Source: Sclerodactyla briareus (taxonomy: Eukaryota; Echinodermata; Holothuroidea; Dendrochirotida; Sclerodactylidae). Taken from it: a stretch of 64,000 nt of DNA. The stretch spans positions 156,650 through 220,649 of the forward strand of contig JAODTK010004021.1 of NCBI GenBank assembly GCA_026419785.1. The letters are read 5' to 3'. The stretch's first letter is position 1. Every line of letters starts with the position of its first letter. Positions 1-11,167 of the stretch are shown here, piece by piece. The notes beneath the pieces are model-generated. The model had not been told where the DNA came from and ran no database searches. It saw only the letters and a list, made by a program, of their open reading frames with translations. The translations under genes and the position numbers were made by a program.

Positions 1-246
1 CGGGCGTCGGTGAGTCTTGGGAGTAGGTTGGAGCCAGCCGCCCAGCACGGCTTCGCACTATAGTTGGCGCAAATTTGAGGGTACCTCGGAGATTGGGCGG
101 ATTGGCTTCAGGCCCAGGCCTTGCGTGTCGGTTCACTGAAGTAAGATGAGCGGCGGCCATATCGTCGTTTTTTGTTTCAAGTGTCTTTATTCTTCCACTT
201 CCCCTTATTGATTCCTGGTGCCGAAGGCAGAAAAAATCTCTGCAGT
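1..246. other. Anonymous sequence, no feature seen
   Basis: No coding similarity, splice structure or repeat was recognised. The 3' end runs into a long GT tract. Confidence 0.4.
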
Positions 247-250
247 CATG

Positions 251-301
251 TTGTGTGTGTGTGTGTGTGTGTGTGCGTCGTGTGTGTGTGTGTGTGTTTG
301 T

Positions 302-357
<56 letters not shown>

Positions 358-395
358 TGTGTTGTTTGTGTGGTGTGGTGTGTGGGTTGGTGTGG
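251..395. repeat. (GT)n microsatellite
   Basis: Almost pure GT dinucleotides with a few G/T interruptions. Open frames across it on both strands encode only Cys-Val or His-Thr runs, so they are compositional artefacts. Confidence 0.95.
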
Positions 396-399
396 TGTG

Positions 400-610
400 T
401 TTTTGGGTGACAGCCTGTCAAGCACGATGTCTAGCGAAACGAAACAGTTATTAAGTTCCATTCCGCACGTTGGTTGCTCGTGTGGTGAGGATGAACCCTT
501 TTGTTTTAGTGCAAGTTCAAGGTCGTTCAAGGTCCCCGACAGGGCAATCCTTCTATTCTTGGCAACGAAAACATTTCAAAGCAACGTGGTTAATGGGCCT
601 CATGATTGCA
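400..610 (+). repeat. Dispersed repeat, related to 22,935-23,330
   Basis: Shares ordered words with the later copy: a 'tgccgaaggca' stretch before the GT tract, then 'gtcaagcacgatgtctagcga', a 'gttcaaggtcgttcaaggtc' block and 'cttggcaa..aacatttcaaag'. Both copies contain AGGTC half-site-like words. The GT tract appears to have expanded inside this copy. Confidence 0.6.
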
Positions 611-637
611 ATGGAGACTCTAGAAATCGTTGTCGTT

Positions 638-1460
638 GACGATGTGCTCAACTCCAACGATTTTCCTTTGTCTGGCTGTGGCACTCACAGCTTCACATTT
701 TTAGCCCTACGGCTACACCGCTACTCGCTATTCCCGGTAACCTCGGAGAAACTTACTTTTTCTTTTTTTCAGTACAGTCAGGTGACATAACAACCAAGTA
801 AAGGGCAACCCCTTTTTACCGACTCCGAGGCCGATAGATAGATAGATGATAGATAGATATATAGATAGATATCTTTAATTTTTAAATCCTCTGGCCAAGG
901 AAATTACATGTCTGCAGTAGAAGGTTATAACATAAACATAAACATACAATGGCATATGAGATAAGACATAGAACAATAGAACAATAAAACCACGTAAAAT
1001 TGGCAAAACCTGGATAGGACGATACAATGGAATGCACACATACCAGCTACCTTAAAAGTAGATTATGTAAAGGTAATTGCAGTGCCAAGGAAGCCTGAGC
1101 GGTGACGATTAGTATTGGAACGAACAGGTCTAAGCCTCCGCTGCAGATCTGTGCATTTTCAAGTTGAGATCGTGATATCGAGTAGCGCAATTCGGGGGAA
1201 GAAATGGCAGGACGGCAGCTAGGATGAAGCAAAAGTGAATTGTAAACCAAATATTTAACGAGGGCTTACAAAAAATTGTTGTCTCTTCATTAAGGTACTG
1301 GACATGAGTTACAATGAAATTTAGGACAACTTTTTCGAGATTTTGGTAATTTTAACGGTAATAATACGATAGGCCCACCATCAATACCGCGCCCCACTGA
1401 TAAACTATGGTACGTCACTACATCAGTCGTGAAATAGGTCAGGAAAGACTAGGAAGTGCC
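638..1460 (+). repeat. Diverged partial copy of the tail of the 2.78 kb tandem unit
   Basis: Matches in order the last ~560 bp of both tandem copies (about 10,577-11,160 and 13,337-13,930). Shared words include 'tttagcccta', 'gtacagtcaggtg', 'ggtactggacatga', 'aaactatgg' and 'gggaagtg'. It is interrupted by about 200 bp (830-1,040) holding a GATA microsatellite and AT-rich DNA that has no counterpart in the tandem copies. The repeat family therefore exists outside the tandem array. Confidence 0.6.
829..873. repeat. (GATA)n microsatellite
   Basis: Imperfect GATA tetranucleotides, sitting inside the partial repeat copy at 638-1,460. Confidence 0.9.
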
Positions 1461-2025
1461 ACATCCTGGATATGGGAGGCCAGTTACCTTCCAAAATTCC
1501 GTTGTACGGATACGCGCCAACCGATGCCGGACTCTCCGCTCAGATAGTAACCCGACGCTCATAGAGCAGATATAACGACTAAATCGAGGGATTTCCTCGC
1601 TCACCTTCATGTAAATTGTAAGCTTGCAGTGAGTTCTTGATATTTGGTTTGTAACTTGACTGAAATTTTTTCCACATAAATATAGAGGCCGCAGATGCTG
1701 TGTTGCTATGAGTTATCCGCGTATATCCTGCAGAACGACAACCCTTTCAACGTTCTTACTTTTACAAAACATGGCACATTAGATGTTGGCAAGGTGCCAT
1801 TTCCGGCGATCTAGGAGGTATAAAAAGCAAACTTTTCGCGTTACACTCACCAAATGTGTGGCGCTCCGCTATAGTCAATCGCAGTCCACTTCATCCCCTC
1901 ATTTTTTCGAAACGGATCGACACCCCTGGTCGTGCATTCCGGTGCCTATATGGAGAGCGGGGTGGGGGGGGGGGAACACAGTGCTCAAAAATTTCCTGCA
2001 AATGAGAGGTTGTTTAGAAAAACAA
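1461..2025. other. Anonymous sequence
   Basis: No gene recognised. The end, with a G10 run, precedes an A-rich tract. Confidence 0.35.
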
Positions 2026-2029
2026 ACCC

Positions 2030-2150
2030 CCACAAAAAAAACAAAAAAAAAAAAAAAAAGACAAAAAAAAAAAAAAAAAAAAAAAAACACCAACAAAAAA
2101 AACCCCCCCCAAAACAAAAAATAAACAAAAAACAAAAACCCAAGGAAAAC
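2030..2150. repeat. A-rich low-complexity tract
   Basis: Long A runs broken by single C or G. Frames here give Lys-rich or Phe-rich strings and are not genes. Confidence 0.9.
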
Positions 2151-2151
2151 A

Positions 2152-2330
2152 TCCAACCCTCACATCAGATTCAACATATTCCAGTTTGAGTCATAGACAT
2201 CTTTGTTTAGTGTCATTCTACACGGCAGGCGCTTCGGTTTCAACGATAGTGTGCGTTATAAACGGTTCTCCCAGGTCCCGGAGGGGTGTTTTTCTTCCCG
2301 CGCCCCCGGGGGTGACAAATCCTGCATAGC
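2152..2330 (+). repeat. Dispersed repeat, copy 1 (copy 2 at 25,309-25,470)
   Basis: Shares with copy 2, in order, 'ccaaccctca', 'cagattca.catattccagtt', 'catagacatc.ttt', 'agtg.cattc.acac', and 'cccggaggggt'. The differences are substitutions and many one-base indels. Function is unknown. The A-rich tract just upstream could be an old element tail. Confidence 0.65.
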
Positions 2331-2449
2331 CTGGTAAAAGTAACAAATTTAGAACCTATTATTAAAGTATCTTGCTCGCCTAGTGCCACCAAATTTGTGT
2401 GGTCAGCGGGAGGAGGCGAGTTATCGCCGGTGCTCACCATGATCAATGC

Positions 2450-4600
2450 GGCAAGGTTCCTAGATAAGCCTCAAGTTGGCTTTCTGAACCCGTAGAATTC
2501 AAAATATTCAACAGTTTGATGAGTAAGTAGAATGGCAGAGAGTACTCGCCAAATAATTCATCTTGGGCTGCCTTGGCTATCGTTAGAACATTACATTCAG
2601 ATGTCTTTGCCTTGTTTTATTGGACAAACACAGATCACTCGATTTTGGTTTAACTTGGTGAATTCAGTCGTCCATGTAATGAGGACTCACATGAACGGGA
2701 CCGTCTTTTTTCATCAAGAGATCAGGCAAGAGTTAACCAAGACATAACATGAATCACCTTCGAAAACGAGGTTTATGGAGTAATGACAGTTTTATCCAGA
2801 TTCTTTAGAGGGGATCACCTGCGCTTTGATAGCTCAGCAGCCTGAAGACAATCAAGTTTGTCGCCAGAGATTTAGTCATAGAAGTCTGACAATCATATGA
2901 TCTGAGCAGTTCTGCTGGTAGCTCAACTGCTCAAGAGGTGCCATGATCATCAGAACGGAATTATCATACCATGTCAACAGAAAAACATTCGATCTACTAA
3001 GGATAATAATCAGTTTGAGATTGGAATGGTTTGGACAATAAACCTTAACCCTCTGCTTCAAACGGCCAGCTCTCAACACACCTTCTCATCCAGTTGTTGT
3101 ACTGAGGGTGCTATGCTGAATTGAGTAGCTTATGCAACTTCTAAATGAACCAATTCAACCAGTCCTTTACTGTAGTCCTGATTCTCTTACAAAATCCACT
3201 TTGTAACCTATACCAATGAACATAGAATTCGATGGGACCAGTCTTGCATTACAATTATACTAAATGTAGTTTAATTATTACAGTGGAGTGGGGGGTTAGA
3301 CTACACTAGAAATTCGTTTTGAGCATAAAAGTTGATTTTTTTTCTATCGTCATGACATTGCTTATATTCTCGAACACCACACTGCTATCTCGGAAGCGCG
3401 AATAGAAAATAACAAATATATATCAATCGTGACTAAGCCTTACTGTAGTATATATGTGTGTTTAATGTAATTAGGGTGGTAATTCTCAACATGCGGGGCC
3501 CTTACTGGTAACGACAGGAGGATTTTCGGGTGAATCTCATCGAGGCGGTTTTGGGAATCATCATTTGATATCTCAAAATTCTTGCGTGGTATCCAGAAAA
3601 AAAAAACTGACACCAATTTGTCAGCAATAGTGATGAACTGGCGTTGTAGGACGCCGAAACCACGTGGACATGGCAAAACTGATGGCAGGCTGATGTGCAA
3701 GTAATAATTAATTAATGAGGAGTCTTGATAGAGCGACTAGTGCAAAAACCTACGCGCTTTACAGACCTGAGAGAAACACAGAGCAGAAATAGAAAAAAAC
3801 AGAAAAGAATAAGCAGAGGCCCGAAACAATAGAGGAGAAACACACAACACGAATAATACAGTCGGAGCCAGACGGGACAGAGTCAGGAAGGGTATCCACA
3901 AGTGAGGGGGGGGGGGGGGGACAGCACGTGGCGAATGAACGTCACCCATAAAAATTGGTGGATGAGCGTAACCATGACTTTAAGCTGTTGACTTGGCAGA
4001 TGATCCTTAGGGATCTGGAAGAGAAAAATGATGATGGGAATTATCATCATATAGTTCTCTGTAGGTGCATAATCAGTTCATTCACCATGTTAGCAAGTAT
4101 GGACATGAATTAACTAATGCTAGTATATGCTAGCAACGCCTGAATGATGGCTCAGATTATGATCGGAATAACGTAGCAACAAGCATTATTAATGGAATAT
4201 TCAATAGTAGTAAGTCATGCTGGGAGCGGAAGACTGAATGGATTAGGCACCTACAACGGTTGTTAAAGCTATAAAGTAGATACACTCCGATTAATCAGCA
4301 TTGTGAAACGCTGGATGACATTTGTTCCATGCTTTAGTTTTCGTATATGTTTGGCTATATCATATATTATTTATGATGTTTTGCTGCCAGAATGGGGTTA
4401 GGCGGGCTTCAATACCCTGAGGACGGCTGCGAGATTGAATCAGACTTACAGGAGAAGATAAATCTGGACCTTTTGGTATTGTGTGATCGTTCATGGTTAT
4501 TTTTTGCTTCTTTTCCTGTTTATCGTAACAGTAGGACAACAATACTATCACACCAATGGTACTTGAAATTACTTCTCCTGTACTACAAGTTCAATTATTG
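2450..4600. other. Anonymous sequence
   Basis: No coding region, splice pair or repeat structure was recognised beyond a G15 run near 3,906-3,920. Small open frames here have no family resemblance. Confidence 0.35.
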
Positions 4601-4859
4601 TCTTCAATGTACATGTAATGGTCTTTGGTAGAGGGCCATCTGGGGGTAGTTCACTGCCTCAGTGTGGTTCCCTAATGGCATTTGCCCAATCAAACCGTTG
4701 GATGCAGTATACGAATTTTTAGTCCAAAGTCCCACTTGGGACCTATGGCCATCTTATAAAATTACACACAATGGGTGCTCGATAAGCATCTACATACCAG
4801 GCCTCAATTAATTGTTTTAAAGTTACATGTAATGACCCTTGTGTAGGGCCATGGAGGGG

Positions 4860-5720
4860 TTATTCGGGTTCCTGGTCCAAGGACAGTGTGAGCCCAGGGC
4901 CATGTGAGCCCTACATGAGTAAAATGCTGCATCTTGTGGAAAATGCGCACTAAAATGCTTCTCCTCCTTCAGTTTAAATCGTGATTTTCAGAAATTTTGG
5001 TCAGTGTTCGCGGGACAAATGTTTTATACGGGTTATTCAGGGATTGAAGTCAAAGTCATCTAAGGGATCATTTTGGCTGAAATGTTCCCCATTTTGTGAA
5101 AACATGTGGACAAAAGCTTCTCCTGCCACAGCCTGAGTTGGTTGACGGTGTAGTATCCCATATGTCATAAACTAATGTACATAAGGGGGTTTAGGAATTT
5201 GAAGTCTATAAGGTGTCGAGAGGGTCAATTTGGCCGTTTTGTTCGGAAGTTCAAGCCACATTACTCCTTCCAGATTAACAGACGGGTGTAAATTAACGTG
5301 AAAGTCTGTTAGTAAGTATATTGAACAATAGTAAATAGTGAAGCAAGTCATGAGAATCTGAGGTCAAAGGTCATCTAGGAGAATTTTGGACCATGATAAG
5401 AACAGTTGTGCGGCTTCTTTTTATACAGGACGACCATGAAGTGGGTATATTACTTGGGCAGTGTTTGGTCTTTTGTTGATGATGATAGCATGACGGTGGT
5501 TCAGGAAGTGGAGGTCGAATATCATCAGGCCGGCACGCTTGGGGGTCAATTTGGTTGATTTGTTGGAATGGCCAAGCTGCCTCTGCTACAGGTTATTGAA
5601 CTTTCAGGGATGAAGTTAGTTTATATATTATATATACTTTATATGAGGCATTTGGGATTTGGTGTAAAAGGTCATCTGATGTATCACTAAAACTATGCAC
5701 ATTTCCTGCACTTGAAACCG
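4860..5720 (+). repeat. Degenerate ~155 bp tandem repeat with AGGTCA words
   Basis: About five to six units recur near 4,865, 5,030, 5,190, 5,345, 5,500 and 5,645. Each has a core like 'ggnatttgaggtcaaaggtcatct', followed by 'gggtcaatttggctgaaatg'. The unit at 5,361-5,373 holds a perfect direct repeat AGGTCA-A-AGGTCA. Divergence is high, so this is an old satellite-like array. Confidence 0.6.
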
Positions 5721-6467
5721 CTGCAAACAGATAGGTGAGCTACTGTGCCACTGCACTCTCCGTCTTTGTTTCTCTTTTAAATATGGATGGCATTTTCTCC
5801 ACAGTTTCGAGCAAGGACTATGATGAGTTGAAATGTTGTGCCAATCCTTTCCTAGGAGGAACACATGTCGAGCGTTGAACAAGGTTTTCAATATGGAAAT
5901 AGGATACATATGAAACTTTTAGAGTCGTTTTACACATACGTCATGATCCGTTGCACAATATAGCTGTTATGGAATGGGCAACGCCTGATATTCCCAAACA
6001 ATTTTGAAGTTCAATCACTTTGCAATGGAATGTCCCCGTATGTCGTATGCAACATCGTGTTACGTAACTATATGCTACATATCCGGTGCAGGGTTATTGT
6101 GTTATGTAATTTGTAGTAGATTCGGTCCATTTTTGTATTGTTTTTTTTTGTGTTGACGACTTTGGGCTAGAGTGGAGTTAGAGTGCAGCGGGGGTTGCTT
6201 TCAATTGGAATCCGCCTGACGCTGCCGACAACATAGTGAGAACTTGTCGAGTATATAAAGTTGGTGAGGGAAAGTTAACGGAAGAGCGAGATAGACGTTT
6301 AGGTGTAGAATTGGTGATCAGACTCCCACCAAACTCCAGCTGAAACTGAAGAAAAGTCTCCACATTAACTGAACGTCCCAACTTGAACAACCAGCTCGAA
6401 GGGGTACTGCTCACATTGTCAGGGGTACTGCTCGCATTGTTAAACTAATTAAACTAAGTACCACCAT

Positions 6468-6470
<3 letters not shown>
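5721..6470. other. Anonymous sequence
   Basis: No supported feature. The interval runs from the degenerate repeat to the TA tract. Confidence 0.35.
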
Positions 6471-6513
<43 letters not shown>

Positions 6514-6565
6514 ATATTTATATATAGATATATATATTTTATATATCATATAAGATATATCAAAA
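6471..6565. repeat. (TA)n microsatellite
   Basis: About 40 nt of pure TA, followed by imperfect TA-rich sequence. Confidence 0.95.
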
Positions 6566-7883
6566 CATTCCATTCATAACCCCTTCAGTATTGGGTAACC
6601 TGATGAAGACCATGTTCCGTGCCACCCAGGATGCGTACTATGAGCACGGATCGCATCAAAAGTGCGAGAGGCTCGTGTTCCCACGAGGCATGTTTCCTGG
6701 ATATGTTCACAATTACCACCATGTTAAAAGTGGATACAGGAGATATAGGGCGCTGTGCGTTGGCTGGCAGTGCTCATAGTACGCCACGAGCAAACGGCGC
6801 ACTAGAATCATTGGGTTCATGACATTCACTAAAAAAACTTGCATACCCACGACATGACAATGGGGGTTTATAAACTTCAATACGGTAGCGAGCTGTTCAC
6901 AAAATTTGAACTGATTGGGCGGTCGGCCTTCTGTACATCCCACAAGACCAAACGGATTACTTCAACGTGATCGGACCGGCGATTCTGTTAGAGGATCGTC
7001 ACCTCTGACTCTGTTGACCTCAGATACCTTCGACCTGTCACGAAACGATGGTACGTATGTTAGTCGTGTCAATATGCTAGAACACGAAAGAGGCATACGA
7101 CTTCCGACTTATTCGCACCAGGCGTTATTCTACGCGGCTATCGTGTTGACAGATGTCGGCCTTGACTCTGTTGACTTTTGATCTGACCCCTAAAATGAGG
7201 ATTAGGCTATATGCTTCAAGGCATTCATCCTTCATTAATATATTCGCTATGCATCATTGTTTTTTTTTTTTTCGAACGGGCCGGTAACACTCACCGCCAA
7301 CCACCACCATTTAATGTTGTGCCGTGTGGATTTGTGTGTGTGTGTGTGTGCGCGCGCCGCGTGAGTTGACAATAGCTGCGCGGACCATAAACTGTCAACC
7401 ACACCCGACTTGCGAGGCATGTTTCGGTGCGCAATCATGACGAGTAGCCGCTTATGATAAGACGATAAGCCAGTTTGGTTTCAACACCGAATAATATGGA
7501 TAATCAATGTAATCGAGACAATGTTCGGTTAGTTGAGCTATCTTTTTAGCATGTGCTGGCGATTTACCTACCAGCCAATCATATGGTACTGATTCGAACA
7601 CGCAACCCAATGATGAGGATAGTGATTTAACTCACACTAATCCTGACTATCGGAGAGTATGGCACTCACTCCAAGAAAGGCGCATTCATTTCTGGCGCGA
7701 TTGTTTGTTTTTGCTTCTCTGGAAGCACAAGCGAAGGCTTCCAGTGTCCTTCTGAAGATACTGTCACACCTTCCTCGTAGCTATATAATCGGACTGGTGT
7801 TTAGTTTCAATTGGTTTGCGTTTTATTAGTCGGTAAGACGGTATCTCCGTGGAATACATACAACATTTTGCCATGCCGAACCT
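6566..7883. other. Anonymous sequence with a T12 run and a short (GT)n
   Basis: Nothing coding was recognised. A T run lies at about 7,260-7,272 and a GT/GC run at about 7,334-7,358. Confidence 0.35.
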
Positions 7884-8098
7884 ATCATCATACATTCATC
7901 ATCATCATATCATCCATCATATCATCATCATCATCATTATTATTATTATATTATAGTATTAGATTAGTATTATTATTATTATTATATTATTATATGATTA
8001 TTATTATTTTATACATACAACATTTTGCCTGTCGGATAGTATTCATATTTTATTCTTAAATTCATATTCATATTCATATTATATTATTATTATTATTA
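7884..8098. repeat. (ATC)n / (ATT)n compound microsatellite
   Basis: ATC triplets pass into ATT triplets. A 19 bp word, 'atacatacaacattttgcc', occurs at both ends of the first block (7,855 and 8,011), so the tract lies inside a short local duplication. Confidence 0.85.
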
Positions 8099-8590
8099 GT
8101 AGTGGAGTAGTGTAGTACTATGGTAGTAGTAGTAGTGGTAGTAGTAGACACACTCCTCCTCCTTTAGCCTAAGCAGTTAGGTTTTCCAGCTGAGTAAACA
8201 GATAGATCAGCCATTTTCCTCCTCCAAAGTTCGTTTTATGACAATCTGAATTTGGTGTTCTTTGTTTGTACAAGCTGTCCGCCTTTGTGTTTCGCCTCAG
8301 GGGTATGGGCTAGTGTTATGGGATGAAGGCATGTTAGGCGTCGGTTAGAGAGTGAGATTGGGGTGGATTGTACGAATTCGGTGTTTTAAGAAGCATCAAG
8401 GAGTAGTTTTGAGGAGGCAAGGAAGGATGGGTGTGTTCAACCGCGTGCTTCATGTGCTTAAAGCCTAGCAATTGTCAACCCCCCCCCCCCAACACCCAAC
8501 CACCAACCCCGCCAGAAAAGTGCCCTCACTAAGCTCTAAGAATTCATCCGACCTTGCTATTTGCGATCACTACTTCTTGATCACAACAGA

Positions 8591-8645
8591 GGGGGGGGGG
8601 GGGGGGGGTGGTGGGGGGGGGGTGGGTGTCGGGTGGGGGGGGGGT
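8591..8645. repeat. Long G-rich homopolymer tract
   Basis: Runs of G interrupted by single T or C. In copy B the matching position (about 11,371-11,380) carries only a short G run, so length differs between copies. Confidence 0.9.
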
Positions 8646-9229
8646 TGTGGTATCATTCTAATTGGGGGGACTATCACATTATGGGGAAGATCTTTTCGAT
8701 GAATGTGAATGTCGGGGTGTAAACGGAGTGTTGATTCCTCCCCTAGTATACCTCGTTTCACCCAAATTAGTAGGCCTACCCGTGAATAAAGTTTACAGTT
8801 GGAGTGAAAAAAATGACCATACCTATATGAGAGCTGACATCAGAGGCTACTTTATCAATGTCTTCCAATTGCCGTTGAGTGTGCACAACCAATGAACTAT
8901 TCATTAAACAACTTGTGTTTACATCGAAACGCTAGATAATGGTCTGTGTAATTATTCTTTCTCAAGTTGGAGAGTTTGTATTAGTGGTCATGGTAATCCA
9001 GGATATCCGGATATTATAGGCGCTGTTATCCACTTCCCGAGGTGGAAGGGTAATTTGTCCCACTCTTATCTCGGACATGAAGGAAACATCACGTTCTGGA
9101 GATGGGAGAAGAATCACTCAGTGTATTCGACAGGCAAGTCTGGGGTCGTAGCCCAAAAGGAACCATAACTGGGAAACTCTTGGACCTAAATCAGCCCGCT
9201 GCAATCTAACTCAACTCTAGCCCAAACAG

Positions 9230-9335
9230 AGGGATACACTGTTACTTGTATGGGTGCATGTAGTCAGTACCGGCAACCACTCTTTGGTGAGTCTCTATGC
9301 AGTAAAGGAATTTTGGACACTGAATTTCCACATTC
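9230..9335 (+). repeat. Internal ~100 bp direct repeat of the 2.78 kb unit (first)
   Basis: Block with 'gaggatacactgttatttg', 'gtcagtaccggcaaccactctt' words and 'gagtctctatgcagtaaagg' recurs about 450 bp later at 9,680-9,775. The same pair is present in copy B at about 11,955-12,055 and 12,410-12,495, so this duplication predates the 2.78 kb duplication. Confidence 0.75.
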
Positions 9336-9679
9336 ATGGATCTAGCTGAAATTTTGTGAGTGATCCCCACAGTTAGCAGGGCCAAAATTTGATTACACGC
9401 TACTTGATTCACTCCGAAAGAGCCGATGTGAGCCCAGAAGAAGTCGCCAGAGATGAGTCACCGACCCTCATTCCAGATGACAGAATACAGGGTCATGGCA
9501 CTTCCAATTTACTGCACCATGCAGCCAGACCCTTGATTTTCGCTATGGTCGCCTGTGTTGTGATGAGCTGGAAACTTTTCGCGCGCTTCGCACGCGGTTG
9601 TATTCTTCCACGATCGAACGCCAAGTATGGAACATGAGTTTTTTCCCCAGTTCCGTAGAAAATAAGTAACCAGTAGCCC

Positions 9680-9775
9680 AATAGAGGATACACTGTTATT
9701 GTATGGGTTGCAGGGTAGTCAAGTACCGGCAACCACTCTTTTTGAGTCTCTATGCAGTAAAGGAATTTTGGTCAC
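9680..9775 (+). repeat. Internal ~100 bp direct repeat of the 2.78 kb unit (second)
   Basis: Partner of 9,230-9,335. It shares 'gaggatacactgtta', 'agtaccggcaaccactctt' and 'gagtctctatgcagtaaagg'. Confidence 0.75.
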
Positions 9776-11167
9776 GGTGTTACAGTCACAGCGTTACCTG
9801 GTTACAAAAAAATCAACACTGTGGCCCTATTTCAAATTTTTATAATTGTAAACTATGGGAAATGCAACCCCCGGTTGTGGACGTCTAACTCGGGATCACT
9901 TGTTGTCGACGCGACAGCCTACAAGTCGACATGTTATGCGTGCATGCTTTGAATTAGTGATAAAGTTGCGGATGCATATACATACCTTAGGATCGATACG
10001 TGGAAATATCAAAGTATTGGATGGCGTCGATCCTGAGGGGGAAAAGGGACACGTCCCCACCCCCCCCACTTTTTGAGGTGAGGGGGACATAATATCAAAA
10101 TGTCCCCACTTCTGAAGTGGGGGGAATTAAATCGCCTGCTTCCGGGTTTTGTGAGGTACATTTGGGCACAGACATGAAGCAATTAAAGCAAATAGCAAAC
10201 TGATGGGCCACGATCTAAAGTGCCTAATTTCATTCTGAAATGCCTGAAGATAAGTGCGAAATTTTGCGCGCCCTTGCGAGCATTACTTGGCTTAGGTGCG
10301 GATACAGAATTCGACTTTTTGGAATGTTACGAAAAGTTACTGCCCTGGCCAGGCATAGAGTTAGAACCTAATATGTGTGACTTGCGGTTTTCGGACTTCA
10401 AAAAATAATCATTCACCAATCTTCGATTTAGGCACAGGCCATCCAGTTGAATAATTTACAGGAAACTGCGTTCATATAGTCGGAAAGTAACATCAACCAC
10501 GGCTTCGCTCTGTGTGAATTCAATTTCCTGTGACGGCGCGGAACGTCCTGATTGTATGAAAACGTGATAAAGCGTGTGACGAGTCCTTACTCCAACGAGT
10601 GCTTGTCTGATGGTGAGCAACGGTAGACTTGACATTTTCGCCATAGTGGTACACCGATCCGCGCTATTCTGTAAAGGTGTAATACAACCTTGGAGTATCT
10701 TATTCAAAGAAAGATGAATATTTCCCTGAGATTGGGTCAAAGGTCCTGCCCATATAGTAAGAGAGATACAGTCAGTGGCATAGAGAAACTAAGGTGTAGG
10801 CAAAACCAGCATTACAGGCATCCCGAGGCATGAATAATCACGTGGGGATCGAGAATAGAGTAGTGCGAGTGCCCATAATTCGGGAACAGGAATAAGAATG
10901 GAGGGAGAATACGAGCAGGGTTGGATGGGAGCAAAAATGAAAGTTTACCAAAATATGTCAACAGTTCATAGGTACTGGACATGAATTCAATGAAGATTTA
11001 GGTAAATTCTTTGAGATATGGAGTAATTTTTATGGTTAATATGACACCTTTCAAATGTCCAGCGCCCTCAACAAAAACTATGGCTACGCCAATCAAGTCA
11101 GACTTCGTCAAAAGAAGGACAGAGAAGATGGGAAGTGCTAAATATTGACAAGACAAATTTCAGGTAG

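Larger units (their letters stand above)
8391..11166 (+). repeat. 2.78 kb tandem duplication, copy A
   Basis: Begins near 'aagcatcaagg' and ends near 'acaagacaaatttcagg'. The same order of blocks recurs in copy B immediately downstream. Blocks include the C run, the G run (8,591-8,645), 'cctacccgtgaataaagttt', 'ccattgccgttgagt'-like words, the internal duplication and the 'ctgtgtgaattcaatttcctg' block. No protein family was recognised. The two copies differ mainly by one- and two-base indels and homopolymer length. Confidence 0.85.

Noticed and set aside
172-639. 155-codon + strand frame
   Set aside because: Most of it is the (GT)n tract read as Cys-Val; the rest is a dispersed repeat.
1783-2189. 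Lys-rich frames near 2 kb
   Set aside because: Produced by the A-rich tract; no complexity or family match.
8570-8761. Proline-rich reverse frame
   Set aside because: Reverse complement of a G homopolymer tract.
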